DNA of 64,000 bases, taken from positions 36,596 to 100,595 of the forward strand of contig OENT01000544.1 in NCBI GenBank assembly GCA_900239685.1, given 5' to 3'. This document shows, piece by piece, positions 12,801-30,737 of this stretch; position 1 is the stretch's first letter, and the number at the start of each line of letters is the position of its first letter. This DNA is from Rotaria macrura. Lineage: Eukaryota > Rotifera > Eurotatoria > Philodinida > Philodinidae. The notes below the pieces were generated by a model, which saw only the letters and a program-made list of their open reading frames with translations, was not told the origin of the DNA and did no database searches. The position numbers were made by a program, and so were the translations under genes.

Positions 12801-14633
12801 TGTCAATATTCTTCGAAACTATATCATCGAAAATATCTTGTGCGGATATCGAAGTCGTTTCATCAATAATGATTTGCATAACATTATATGGCCTGTTAAA
12901 TATTGCGTAGTTGTGTTTCACTTTCTATGACTAAGTTATACTTCTGATTTGTTTCAGATTAAAAGAAATACGCAATAGTTACTAGGAATTCGTAACTGAT
13001 ATTGTGAGTTATTAAGGAATTCACGCATAATTATAATCTTACACTAATAAATAATAGTCAACAACTGTCAATGGAACACTAGTGGATATTTTCTGTTTCA
13101 ACAGTCTATTATATTGTTAGTTGTCGAAACAGTAGCTATGATATGATAAGCCGGCATGAAAAGAAATTTAAAACAATAGACGTACATTTATTCAGACAAT
13201 AGAAAGAAGCACAGTTTTCGACATCAATCAGACATCATCATTGGTTCTAATCAGCTAAGATAAACACAGTTACTACTTAGTTTTCTTTCCATTGGGAACA
13301 TTGTAACAACGAAGAAAAGACGATGCGAAGTTCAAAATGAAGAAGACGATAAAATAAGAATTACAGTCATTGTGAAGCACTAGCGTTGGTGATCACGTCT
13401 TTTTAACGTCGAAAGCTTTCTTTCTATTCTGTGAACAAAAGTATATCTGTTTTTGTCAAATGAAATCATTCTAATCTTGTTAGTGTATTACTATTGTGAA
13501 TTTGTTCCCCAGAAGATGAATCATCAGAAATAACAGTAGAAGAAATATTTCAAGCAATAAAAATATTGTTCGATAGTGTGTTGAATTAGCGATTCACTAA
13601 GAAAGTTAACACTGACCAAAATACTTCTTGAGAAAACCAATATTCGATAGTTTTAAGTAAGAATAAATTCGATGAATACTGAACATTTTGAAAATTTGAT
13701 AAGGGGATTTTTCGTACAGTGATGTTGACTAGATGCGATTCTTTTTAGAATCAATAATTGATGTTTGAATACCATGGCTTGTATAGATTAGAACTGATTT
13801 AGAATTGCAAACATAAATCGGTTCTTCAAATATATAATTGGAAGAAAATCCTTGAGAAATTTATGTTAGTTTGTTTGTGCCCAAGAACAAACGGGGAAAT
13901 CATAAGAAGAAAACATATTTCATAAATAACAATTCTCATAATAATATTCTAATCGGTTTTTGAAGATTTCTTAAATACCTACGTAAACACAAAAGAATTC
14001 ATGAAATATGCGATGTAATCATTCGAACTTCATTGTTCTTGATAGAAAAGTTTACTGTAATGATATGTCATGCAACTTCAATTGAGATATCGACTCAAAT
14101 TTTCCTTTCAAAGCACTTATCAAATAAATTTCAGTCTCATCTTAACATCACCTTGCACGCGTGTATGTGAACTTTTTTATTAGAATACACAGCACTGCTA
14201 GAATGCTAGTGCACTTAAACTTTCATAAGATCTAATGAATACGTCTGATTAAAGGTGATTTGGAAAGAGGCTAGAATTACAGTAGAAAAAGGTGTTGTTC
14301 AATTCAACTTGTGAAACAGATCAAGTCTTAGAGGATCAAAAGCATTCAATTCAAAGTTCTTGTTACTATTCCAACTGATTAATATGACACATGGTATTCT
14401 GTACACCAATAGTAATCATTTTGAACTTCGGATAGATGCTGAACTTGCTAGGGCATTGACATCAGAACTCGATCGAGTTCTGCTAATGAGAAAGAACGAA
14501 AAATGAATTCAGTAAATATAGCCCATCGAAGTATGTGATACTTTTCCATAGATATTGTTCAAAATCCGAAGAAGTATTTCAATGTGAAATCCTATTAACA
14601 CTATAAACGTATGATATGAAATAGACGTAAGCG
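9851..14633. other. TLK 3' flank and gene-poor AT-rich stretch
   Basis: The first about 110 bp are TLK 3' UTR with its poly(A) signal. The remaining 4.7 kb shows only short open frames without recognisable domains, no tRNA or rRNA signature and no terminal-repeat pairs that I could match. I see nothing else in it. Confidence 0.5.
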
Positions 14634-14981
14634 AATGAGCTCTATCGAATGCTGTATGTAGATTTTCAGATGAGACAAAAAATGACGAAATATAGAGAAA
14701 AATATTGTTTTCTCTCACAGGTAATAAAAATAAATGAGAAGATTTCCTCAAATTATTCAATCTATCATCCATGCCATTTTGAAACTTTCGTCATTCGCTA
14801 CAATTTGACGAGCTCTACGTCGTGGTATGCATGCCATAGCTTCTCACAAACTCCATGCAGCCTTTAGACTTGTAGAACAGGTAAAATAAGGATTCCAAGT
14901 CACATTTCATATACTGATTCGTTCTACGAATTGTGCTCCACATGAAATATATTCGATTCGACTCGGTTTAACGAGCACTAT
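14634..14981 (+). repeat. Left arm of a 348-bp near-identical inverted repeat
   Basis: This matches the reverse complement of 15943-16290 position for position (coordinate sums are constant at 30924), with only a couple of substitutions noticed, for example in the segments around 14919 and 14937. A 72-codon open frame in this arm (14649-14867) recurs unchanged on the minus strand of the other arm. It has no known domain and is just a by-product of the duplication. No target-site duplication flanks the pair. Confidence 0.9.
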
Positions 14982-15942
14982 CCATTGATATGGGCTTCAT
15001 AATCATTAATGAAACTTTTCGGATTGAAACTTCTGTAGAAACTTACCTATACATCAGAGACAGCTATCACTCAAACTTTGTTTCATCAAATGTGTCTTTT
15101 GAGAAAAGCATACCATTCAATAGATCTCGACTAGTTCTTTCGCTTGATATGTAATTTATTATAAATAATATTACTATTCCATTAGTAGGATCTCTAAAAT
15201 TCAGCAGGTGAGAGTATAGTTTATTGGATATTGATAGCACGAGTGCACTGTATGATTTGTTTCAATCATAGAAAAACGTCTTTTCAGTTTGACTCTGTTC
15301 ATTGCACATCAGTGTTTTTCAGTCTTATATTTTCTTTTCTTTCTTATACTCTGAAAATACAAACAACTAAACAAGAAATCAAATTCAGTTTCTTTCCAAA
15401 ATGACACGAATGCATGACATCCTTCTATCCAATGATTCATTTAATTATTTAACAACCGAAGCAGTTTTCAACTCAACATACAAAAACATGCAAATAAGTC
15501 ACTGGATGAAAAATAATAACCAAATGCATGGGACCTTTGCGATCATAATTCTTGCGTCGAATACAAAAATTAAAATCAAGCTGAAGAATACAACATTTTC
15601 GGTAGCAGTCATCATCATATGTTCCACACAATAAGTATGAAAAGTGACGAATGCTGCAAAAAAATACTCGGCTAAAGTATTTTTCATTAATTTAATCAGA
15701 GGAACTTAACAAACTTCATCTATCACATATTATGCTATTATTACCCCCTCCCAACAAAGAAAAGAAATTAATTTATTAAAAATCCTAACATCGTTCCAGT
15801 GAATCAAATATGCTTCATCCCAAGCTCACATTCTAGTGTGACATGGTCCCATGAAGGATAATACACGGCTCTTTCCTGCCATGTTTTACAGATTCTACTA
15901 ATAGAAAAGTATTCGTATTTAAAATACTTTATGCATAAATCA
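14982..15942. other. 961-bp spacer of the long inverted repeat
   Basis: This is unique sequence between the two arms. It contains one ATG-started open frame of 77 codons (15401-15634, + strand) with no recognised motif and composition like the flanks. A transposase-like DDE or RT motif was not seen. If the whole 14634-16290 unit is a transposon, it is non-autonomous. Confidence 0.5.
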
Positions 15943-16290
15943 ATAGTGCTCGTTAAACCGAGTCGAATCGAATATATTTCATGTGGAACACAATTCGTAG
16001 AACGAATCGGTATATGAAATGTGACTTGGAATCCTTATTTTACCTGTTCTACAAGTCTAAAGGCTGCATGGAGTTTGTGAGAAGCTATGGCATGCATACC
16101 ACGACGTAGAGCTCGTCAAATTGTAGCGAATGACGAAAGTTTCAAAATGGCATGGATGATAGATTGAATAATTTGAGGAAATCTTCTCATTTATTTTTAT
16201 TACCTGTGAGAGAAAACAATATTTTTCTCTATATTTCGTCATTTTTTGTCTCATCTGAAAATCTACATACAGCATTCGATAGAGCTCATT
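15943..16290 (-). repeat. Right arm of the 348-bp near-identical inverted repeat
   Basis: This is the reverse complement of 14634-14981 with about 99% identity by eye. Outside the right end the sequence continues gaactctatc, which partly echoes the arm's own gagctctatc. The break may therefore have occurred at microhomology, or the right flank keeps a decayed repeat. Confidence 0.9.
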
Positions 16291-19200
16291 GAACTCTATC
16301 TAGCACACTCTAGATCGTGGGTAGCACACTTGATCGGGCGAATCGTTCTGAGAAAAATTCGAATTGGTCGCTAACTTCGCTCACATATGTAATAGCTATC
16401 GATGGAAAAACTATTTGTTAAACAAACCGAGTTTCTAAAAATTAATTCTGTAGCCAATTTTGTTTATTCCTATTTAGTTCGTTTGAATCAGTAGAATTGA
16501 TTTGAAATAGTAGACTCTCTACAGTTGTACACTGAAACATGCAGATAAACTCTTTCTTGAAGGCTACGCAATAAAGTTTTATAACTTTCATTCCTTCTGA
16601 ATCGTTTGGCTATCATGGACACACTACGAACCGTATTATGAAATATGGTCATGCATAATAGAATGTGACATTTGTATGACTCTCATTCAAAGTCCCTTCG
16701 TTAGTATTTCTGATAAATGTCGTTGTACAACACACTTTAAATATTATTTGAAACTATCAGAAAGTATTTCGTTTTTTTCAAGATAATCAATTCTCGTGAA
16801 AAAGGGATGTAAAAACACGAAACTGGTTATGAGGCTTCTCTAGAAACCTTCTTTTGATATTCAGAATCTTTTTTCGCGAGATTAACTTTGAATTAAAATT
16901 AGAAAAAGCTTTCTATTGCATAGAATAGTTCACAGATCGTTTTGTTTTTTTGAGGGTCGATGAATCGTCGACGACGATGCATCATTGGACGGCCGTCATT
17001 CATATTTCAACAGAACACAGAAATAGCATTTTACCTTTGTCATTGTATATGACTGTGCAAAGAAGAAAAGAGAGAATACAACAACAATGATCATGCTCTG
17101 AAAATTTATCACGTTCCTTCAACCGAGCTTAAGATTGATATGCTTAGCCAGATGTCGTTGACAACTTTTTCAATATTCATCATGCACAGTTCAATCTCAA
17201 GTCGATTGAACTTCTTAATGTAAAGTTTAGCTTTAAGATTAGGATATTGTTTGAACTTTTAAATCAGAATTTGATGGTAGCATCAAATAAGAAGATTATG
17301 CTATGTGAACGTCGAACCACAAAATTCTGATTTTATTCGAGTTTGAATGGACGAGGATCAATTGTGTGACACAACCCATTTCAGTAATGGATTGAAGAGA
17401 GTTTATATCTATTAAAAAATAAAAGCACTGTTGTATGATTAAGCAATAACCAAATGAATATTGATTGGCCGCACAAATATCCATCATTATTGAATGAAAC
17501 ATCTACATGTATTGAAGATAGTTGATTCGAAGAAAAATATTTAGGCAGAATATTTTTCTCGAGCTAGATGGATGCATCGTTGGTAGTAGTGAAGTTTTTA
17601 AGTCGGTGCTTTTAAATGCTTACTGTCAATGAAAATGGTATTGATTCGAAATGATAGCACATCTCAAAATTACAGCATTTTAAAGATATTGTTTTGAATC
17701 GGCCTACAATTCTCAATACATGATCTTTTTTCATATAAAGTTTCTTTCGAACAAGTGTATGGTTGAAGATTCAACGATTGAAATTTTGTGTCGGTCCATT
17801 ATCCATAATTTTGACTACGCTATTGAGAACCATCGTTTTATTCCAGTTAAGTAGAATACGCGCTCACGTGACGTAGTTCTAACAGGAGTTTTATGTATTC
17901 AAGCTTGCCTTGATTAAGAATGTACTTTCAACCGTCACCAGTAAGAATAGTGAAGCTGGCGAGCGCATGAGAAACAAATGGAGACGAGCGTTCTCTTATT
18001 TCTACTATACAGACGTATTTTCATTGTAGCAAGCCATGAGTGCTCATACACCAGCTATCACCGTATATTCTTTATGTGCTTACTGGTCTCACGGTGAGAC
18101 TTCTACTGTTGCATAGATAGTCTTCATCGTCAGCTCACCACTTTATTTCTAATAAATGCATGGGTTTTAAGACCTTGCAGACACATTGTGGCAGTTACCA
18201 CAGTATGTGAAAATCCAAGTACCAGCAAATAGGCGAAACCAGTGACCGATGGTCAGTGCACCGTTCATCGATGCATTCCTATTCGAAAGCTCATCTCAGA
18301 AATTATGGGTGTTAAGGTATCCCTCATTGTAGCAAAGGTTGTAACTTTGTATGAAATCTTCATCAGTTGAAATATGAACCAATTTAACTTTTTCTAATCG
18401 TCTGGTAGGCAGTAAGAACCAATATCATTAATCTTGATTCTAGTAGAATTATTTTTAGCATAGTTAGTATTACAAAGAGACTTGTTCGATTAGTATCATT
18501 AGATTGGCTTCGTTCTGTCTCAAGGAATGGAAGAAGCAAGATGGGTAACTAACGATTCCTTTTGGAGGTATGTTACTATTTTAGTTACAACAATTAGTTG
18601 TCTTGGATTGTATTAGCAAGATCTGTTAAAATCTACAATGTCTCATGGAAATAAAACAACAAACTGACGAAATGTTTTATGTGTACCTTTGAATCTGTTC
18701 TATTGTTTCTCTTAGAATGAGAACATGAAATTACAGTAGCAATACAATATTCTCATCGTTCAGCAATGGACTATTCTTAAGAGACAACTAACTGGTGAAA
18801 CCTTCATTGAAAGTTTTCTTTTGTTTTGAAAGAACTATTACATCGAATTGCAAAAGTAAGAATTGGAACGAGATCAAAAATTAGATAGTACTAATAATAT
18901 ATCATTGCTTATAAGATATTCCTAATTTCAATAATGATTATCAATGATTGTATTTCATTTTTGTTTTTAGAATACAACGACAATCCTTTATGTTGATTAT
19001 AGTTGCTTGAAAAGGATAAAGAATTTTTTTCAAGGCTGAAAAGTCACGGTTTTTATTTATGACCATCAGGAATAAATAATGTTTATCCATAAAACTACGT
19101 TGGAAAACACTAAAGCAAGCCTAATAATACATATTACGTTTGCATCAACAATCTATGTTCACAATATCCATCGTTTGTTGCGATCATTTCTAGAGATAAA

Positions 19201-19513
19201 AAATAACGGAAAACGAAACAAGATGAAAAGTTGATGACAACACAGAATAACATAGGCATAAACGGATGAGGAAGACAGGCGTACATATAGAAATTAGTCG
19301 TTGTGCCTTAAATTCAATCACAACAATAACGACAAATAAACCCGAGCGCTAAGCATAATAATAGGAATATAATAATAGTAGTAGTTAGAATAGTTATTGA
19401 AGAAAGATGCTTCTTTGTTTTCAAAACAAAAATATCGTACACAAAAAAAAAGAGGAAACACTTAGGAAAAAATGCAGAAGCGAATAATTTATAGTGAAAA
19501 TAAAAGAGAGAAT
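16291..19513. other. Gene-poor stretch downstream of the MSK gene
   Basis: No convincing gene is seen. Most is AT-rich, but about 17860-18330 is noticeably richer in G+C and carries short codon-like runs on both strands that I could not assign. The part nearest 19513 should include the MSK 3' UTR (minus strand). A possible AATAAA on the minus strand lies near 19050-19060. Confidence 0.4.
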
Positions 19514-24837
<5,324 letters not shown>

Positions 24838-27800
24838 ATTTTGAGAAAAATTAATTTGGACTAATAATCATCTAGAATAGTAAAAAGAAAACAAGTAATC
24901 TTTCTATTGATATATATTCATTCTTTCACAAGATTTTGCATCTGTTCAATTTATTTCTTCTTATTAGTAGGATGAGTCATTTAGCAGTCTCAACTCGCTT
25001 TCTGTCTGATTGGAGAACTATGTTAAACATGTATACTAGCGCCGCAGACGATTTTCTCATATTTATGTCAATTAAATGTGAAAGACATTCGGAGACGAGA
25101 GATAAACTGCCAACGAACAAATCATAATACACAAATCAAAGGCGAATCCGTTCGTTATCTTACACACGGTTAACTAATAGAAAAATATTTTTATACTTAC
25201 AAACATTATTTTTCGATGATGACAGACAATTAACCTTTGCAAATAAAAGTGAATAAAGAAGTACTATGAAAGAATAGTGTGCTTTGTCAAGCAAAGATGA
25301 TTGTACTGAAATGTGCTTTGATTAGAAAAGAAAATAGAAAGCAATTCTACACAACAATTCTCTTTGATTCTTTTAATGCCATCTCAAAACAAAATAGTTA
25401 ACTGATTTTATTATGTTCATGATAAAATAAAATGACTTTTCAGTGCATGATGAACAAAGATGCATTCACACTCATGTGACTTACTCGACAGCAAATAATA
25501 AAGTACACCTATGCTCGGCATCTTATATTATAATTATAATGAAAACATGTATGGTTTATCTTTGAAAAAAAAGTACTCATTCAAATAATACGTGAAATAG
25601 TCTATTAATTTAAATGTCATTCTCAATCTAAGAAGAAAATGCCTATCTGGAGTTTTTCATGCTCAATCATGAGGTGTTGGATTTAATGTTATGACGTGAA
25701 ATGAAAAAAGATTAATCGAGAAAAAGAAATTCCTTATAAATTTCTCTCTTCTAACAAATGTTTAAATATTACACAAAACTGTGACAAGAACTGAAAAAGT
25801 GCATACGTGACGATTATTTTAGCAAGCGTTTATTTTTTCGTTCTACGTTCAAACTATAATAGTAGTATAGTTACAGTTGTGATAATGATTTCTCATTGAA
25901 CGATTTTTACTTTTGACCTGTCTATCAATATGTAATTATCAGCATTAATGGATCCCAGACGAGTGTTTCTTTGAGATTTTTCAACAAGCCTATCATTACA
26001 TATAGAAGACGATATTCCAGTGTATCGTTTGTTTAGTGCAATAGATCGAGAAACACAACTGCATAGCATTGAGCTATTGTGTGTATTTCGAAGCTGAGGC
26101 TCGACATACACAAAAGAATTGTTTTGAAATAATCAAGAACAATCTGTGATAGTAAGTTATCAATAGTCATATCCGAAAGAGGAGTTGTGCTGTTTGAATT
26201 ATACAATTCATAGGCATGAGTCGGTTACCCGATTGAAAAGTGAGGAAATCTCTAATTAGAACTTTATGAGAAAAGTTTTACTGTGAAATTAACTTTCTTT
26301 TTACTTTCATTTGATCTGTAAAATATCATATTGAACGATTTCAATGGAACTTATGAAAATACTGGACGTAGAGCAGAGAAAGATCGAAAAGTACAACGTA
26401 AGTAAAGGTTAAAAATGAAAAAGTTTCAGAGAAACGTAGATTCAATTAGAAGTAAGTGTTTAAATGTCGTTAGAATACGGCTAGAACTACATCAATGACT
26501 ATATGGCATATACTATCATTTGAAGATTCAACGATGCGCTATTCTCATTTTGAAAGATGAGTAACATATTTATGGTTGTACTCATAAGAACATATCTAAA
26601 AGTTATTGGTGGATTATTGCTCATTGAAAAATTCTCCCCGAGAGTATTTGTTTTCGAATTCAAGAAATTTATATTGCTAGTCAATTAGGCGAAGAAATTG
26701 ATGAATAGTTCGAAACTAATGAATGAAACTTAAATGTCCATTGGGATGGATAATTTCAAGTGTTCGATGACTGTAATAGTTTTAGCAATAAGATTTGATG
26801 CTCAATCGAATGGTGTCCTTCTAAAAGAATTGAAATTTGTAAACCGAAGAATACACATATTTTAATATTGACAAATATTTTCGAATCAATTACAATGAAT
26901 ACTCGATGTGACAATTTCATTTTATATGTCGAAGCGATACTTCTGACGACCAATGTCTTTTTTCGTGAAAGAAAAATGATTACAATGCTACTGTTGAACG
27001 AAAAGATTTCTTGTATCGATTGGAAACACATTCGACCTATTACGATACAAGAGTCCCTGGTGAAACTCACAAAGATGGGCGACAATCATTAACAGTTTAT
27101 TGAAGTTAATTTATTATATTTCTTCAAAGAGAAACTTCGATTTAGACTTTTTCCTTTTCTTTCGCTATCTCTAATGCTGTTTTCTATTGCTCAGCCGCGT
27201 GATGTCGGGATGGAAACATTCAACATTCTTGCAATCTCTTTTTCTCTCCCTGGTGAAAATCGTATTTTGATCAAGAAAAAAAAACGGTACAATGAGTATC
27301 TAAAAATCTATTTTCTCATATTTAAAAAAAATAGCATATCCACTTTCTCGCAAATCAAACGAATTTCAACTATCACAACTCCTTTCCCTGCTTCTAGTTT
27401 CCCTCTTTTTCGTATCATTCTTTCAGATTCATATAAAACAATTATACTATAAATATTCAGTTGATAAAAGAGCTCGTGAAATCCGACATTTTGAAATGCC
27501 GCGAATTCCAGTTATACAATTTCGTGTCTCATATGACAACTTATTTGTGTTTAACAAATAACAACAACAATAATTAACGTAAGCTGATGGCATCAACGAA
27601 AACCGAGCTCTTCTGCTACACAAAAGTGATGAAGAGAAGAGATTGATTGGATAAATGAATAAAAACGGTTATAAGATACATTTAATAAACGAATTAAGAC
27701 GCTCGAAGAAGAAACTACAAGATTTACTGCATTTATACACAGTTGGATATTGTAAGGTATTGATAACAAACCGGTACTCTTGCGATGGTCGTTAATAATA

Positions 27801-29655
27801 AGATAGTTCATTGGTTTTTAGTAATAGAAACTTAAACACATCACAAGAAAAAAGAAATGAGAATGATTGAAATCAATGAAAAGTTCTGATATCACTTTTT
27901 ATGGAAAATACCCTACAAATATTTTCAGAAAGCTTTTAATATACGTTTGACATAACAGAGCAACAAGCCATATCAACATATATGTGTTTCTAGAGAATTA
28001 AATCTGCAAGTAGCAACACAATCACGATTTGAAATCAGAGACAAGACAAGCATGACAACTTAAAAACTGGAAAAATAATATTCTTGTGATGCCTAACATA
28101 GTTATTTTATGAAACTGTCTCTGATTTCATTTTGATTTTGAAAGTTCACATCTTTGTTAATCACTGAATATGATGCATCTTTAAAATTGGATTGTATATG
28201 TTCTGGCTTTAGACGTTTCGCCCTGATAGATTATCTCTTTCTAAAGAACAACGCACAGAGGTCATTTCAAGGCTTTGTGAATAAATCCACTCTTAAGAAA
28301 AGTAAAAACAGTTTTCTGGTGTAGTAATCAACTCTACGCACAAGAGAAAGTGCTCAGTTTTCTGGATTTTCTAACTGAAAATTATGATAAATAAAGAGAG
28401 AGAGTGTGTTTGTGTGTGTGTCAAACTAGATAGAGGCTTCACGGAAAAGTTTCTATGCTTGGATCAGCAGTGAATGTAGGATTTATTTCTGATTGGGGCG
28501 ATATGTTGGTGTAGATATGGGTGCTGTCATGTACATATTGGAAGATCATGATCATGCAATGGATTACGAAACTTATTAGAAATAGTTTAGACTCTCTTTT
28601 TAGCTTTTTCTGTTGAGCAAAAGAGATTTATTTTTGGAATGGGAAAAATCACCTCACGCACCTTTCACCCGCTCAGTTTGCGATCATCTTTATTATGAAA
28701 GTGTAGACTCTAAGTCTTCGTTTGCAGCATGATATTTAAGATATTCTGTTCAGAATATTCAATCTGATTACATGGACGTCACAAATCTTGATGTTTCAGG
28801 TTTTTAATAATTTCTCTTAAACTTACACTGCATATTGACAGAGCATGGATTCTTCAAATATTTCGTTTTATTATTGCACTTCGGTCCATTGGACAACAAC
28901 TCTTACTACATTTAAAAACTAATAAATATTATTCGAGGTCGTCACATTGCACAACAACTAGGGAATGAATGATTTTCATGAAGTTAAAAGAAACTGTTAT
29001 TTATCTTGTGAAGTATTCGATACCACATGACGACATACATGTAACGATAATGATTAGTACGGATATTTGTAGAGTAGATTATGAAATTATTTGATATTTA
29101 CCGATCTTTCACAAGAAAGAAAACTTATTATTACAAATTAGAAATGCTTTATATTTTATCCTTTGTTTTTCAAAAGCGTCATGCAATGAAAATCAAACGA
29201 TTCTATAGTCTTGTTGCTAATAGATTTGTTTCTAAAAATCAGATGAAATATTAAAGCATGGCTATTTTTCGAGTCATAGGTGTGCACTCATAATCGAATG
29301 ATTCCAAGTAATGTCCATATTGTTTTAAACTTCGATTTCAGTCAAGCTTTGTACAACAAAGTGCACATATTCAATACAGTATGATTTGCTTCGTCTGCAT
29401 GAGTAATTTATCTAGTGATAACACGAATTGAAATGTCGAGCGTGCGATTGTCTTATGTCATATAAATATTTGCAAAAGAAATAAAAAATAGAAGAGATTG
29501 AAGACTACAGTACTTTTCATCTAAAGTCAGTTCGCAAAAGTGAAGAACGCAAGAGAAAGAAGAAAAGAGCAAAGAAAGACAACAAAATATGTTAACGATT
29601 GACATTCATAAGAATAAAAACGTCGCCTCACATTGCGTAAAAATAGTTCTTCATC
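24838..29655. other. 4.8-kb stretch between divergent genes (MSK minus, SDR plus)
   Basis: It must contain both promoters. On the + strand a TATA-type box TATAAATA lies at 29461-29468, about 190 bp before the SDR start. A GA/GT dinucleotide microsatellite sits near 28397-28423. Several 60-110 codon open frames (for example 26756-27085 minus) have no recognisable domains and look like chance. No RNA gene was recognised. Confidence 0.45.
29461..29468 (+). promoter_or_regulatory. Possible TATA box of the SDR gene
   Basis: TATAAATA lies 188 bp upstream of the ATG at 29656. The distance allows a 5' UTR of about 160 nt. In so AT-rich a sequence a chance match is quite possible. Confidence 0.3.
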
Positions 29656-30737
29656 ATGACAACAACTATCTTCCATGCTAAGTCAACAGCAATAGAAATT
29701 GTTCAAGGTCTGAATGCAAAACTTGATGGAAAAACTATTCTTATTACTGGTGCTACATCAGGTAGATTAATCAAATATGGTAAGACTTGTTGAATAAAAC
29801 TGTTTCTTCTTTTTAAGGCATCGGTGTTGAAACAGCTCGTGCATTAGCATCAACAAATGCACATGTAATTATAACGGCCCGAGATATGAATAAAGGCACA
29901 CAGGTTGTTGAAGACATTAAGAAAACAACAAAAAACAATCAAGTAGAAGTGATGAAGCTCGACCTCACATCACTAGAATCAGTGAGAAACTTTGTAAAAG
30001 AATTTCAAGCACGTAAAATACCAATCAATATTCTTATATGTAACTAGACGATTTCATCTTTTTTGATTATACACATATAATTATTTTTTTTTCAATATAT
30101 ATTCTTTAAAGGCAACGCTGGAATTATGGCATGTCCATATACGAAAACAGCCGATGGTTTTGAGTCACAATTTGGTGTTAATCATCTCGCTCATTTTCTT
30201 CTTACGACTAGTCTTCTAGCAGAACTCAAGGCAGGTAAACCGTCGCGCGTAGTTGTTGTTAGTTCTTTGGCAAACAAACGTGGTGGTATTAATTGGGATG
30301 ATGTTAACTGGGAGAAAAATTATGATAAATGGCAAGCATATGCTCAAAGTAAAACGGCTAATATTTTGTTTGCTAAACAACTCAATAAATTATATGCATC
30401 GGAGGGAATTCATGCGTATTCTTTACATCCAGGTGGAATTTTAACCAATTTACAAAAGGATTTATCAATGGAAGAACAACGCGCAATGGGGTGGTTTAAA
30501 GAAGATGGTAGCCCCTTGGATATATTCAAAAATATTGAGCAAGGTGCATCGACTAGTGTCTATGCCGCCTTAGCACCTGACCTTGATAAACATGGTGGAG
30601 AATATCTTGAAGATTGTGCAATCAGCCAAGGAGTTAATTTAGAAAGAACATATTGGGGCTTGGCACCACATTCTCTGGATATGGCAGCTGCTGAACGTTT
30701 ATGGAAATTAAGTGAAGAAATGGTGGCATCTAAATAA
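29656..30737 (+). CDS. Short-chain dehydrogenase/reductase, retinol dehydrogenase/WWOX-like
   Basis: Three exons (29656-29761, 29818-30039, 30112-30737) join in frame to about 317 residues, the usual size for retinol-dehydrogenase-type SDRs. The NAD(P)-binding motif TGATSGIG is around residues 32-39. The DLTSLESV segment follows, then NAGIM (residue 110 on), which straddles the second intron. The catalytic Ser is in VVVVSS and the YAQSK active site has Tyr near 185 and Lys near 189, followed by HPGGILTNL. There is no obvious signal peptide or C-terminal membrane span. Such enzymes oxidise or reduce retinoids, steroids or lipid aldehydes with NAD(P); the substrate here cannot be named. The start is the first in-frame ATG before the motif. 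AATAAA at 30921-30926 suits a poly(A) signal. A P450 lies 2.5 kb downstream on the same strand, but as a separate transcription unit. Confidence 0.92.

Noticed and set aside
14649..14867. 72-codon open frame repeated exactly at 16057-16275 on the other strand, as if a conserved duplicated gene
   Set aside because: The non-coding parts of the arms are just as identical, so the identity reflects the inverted duplication, not coding selection. No domain is visible.
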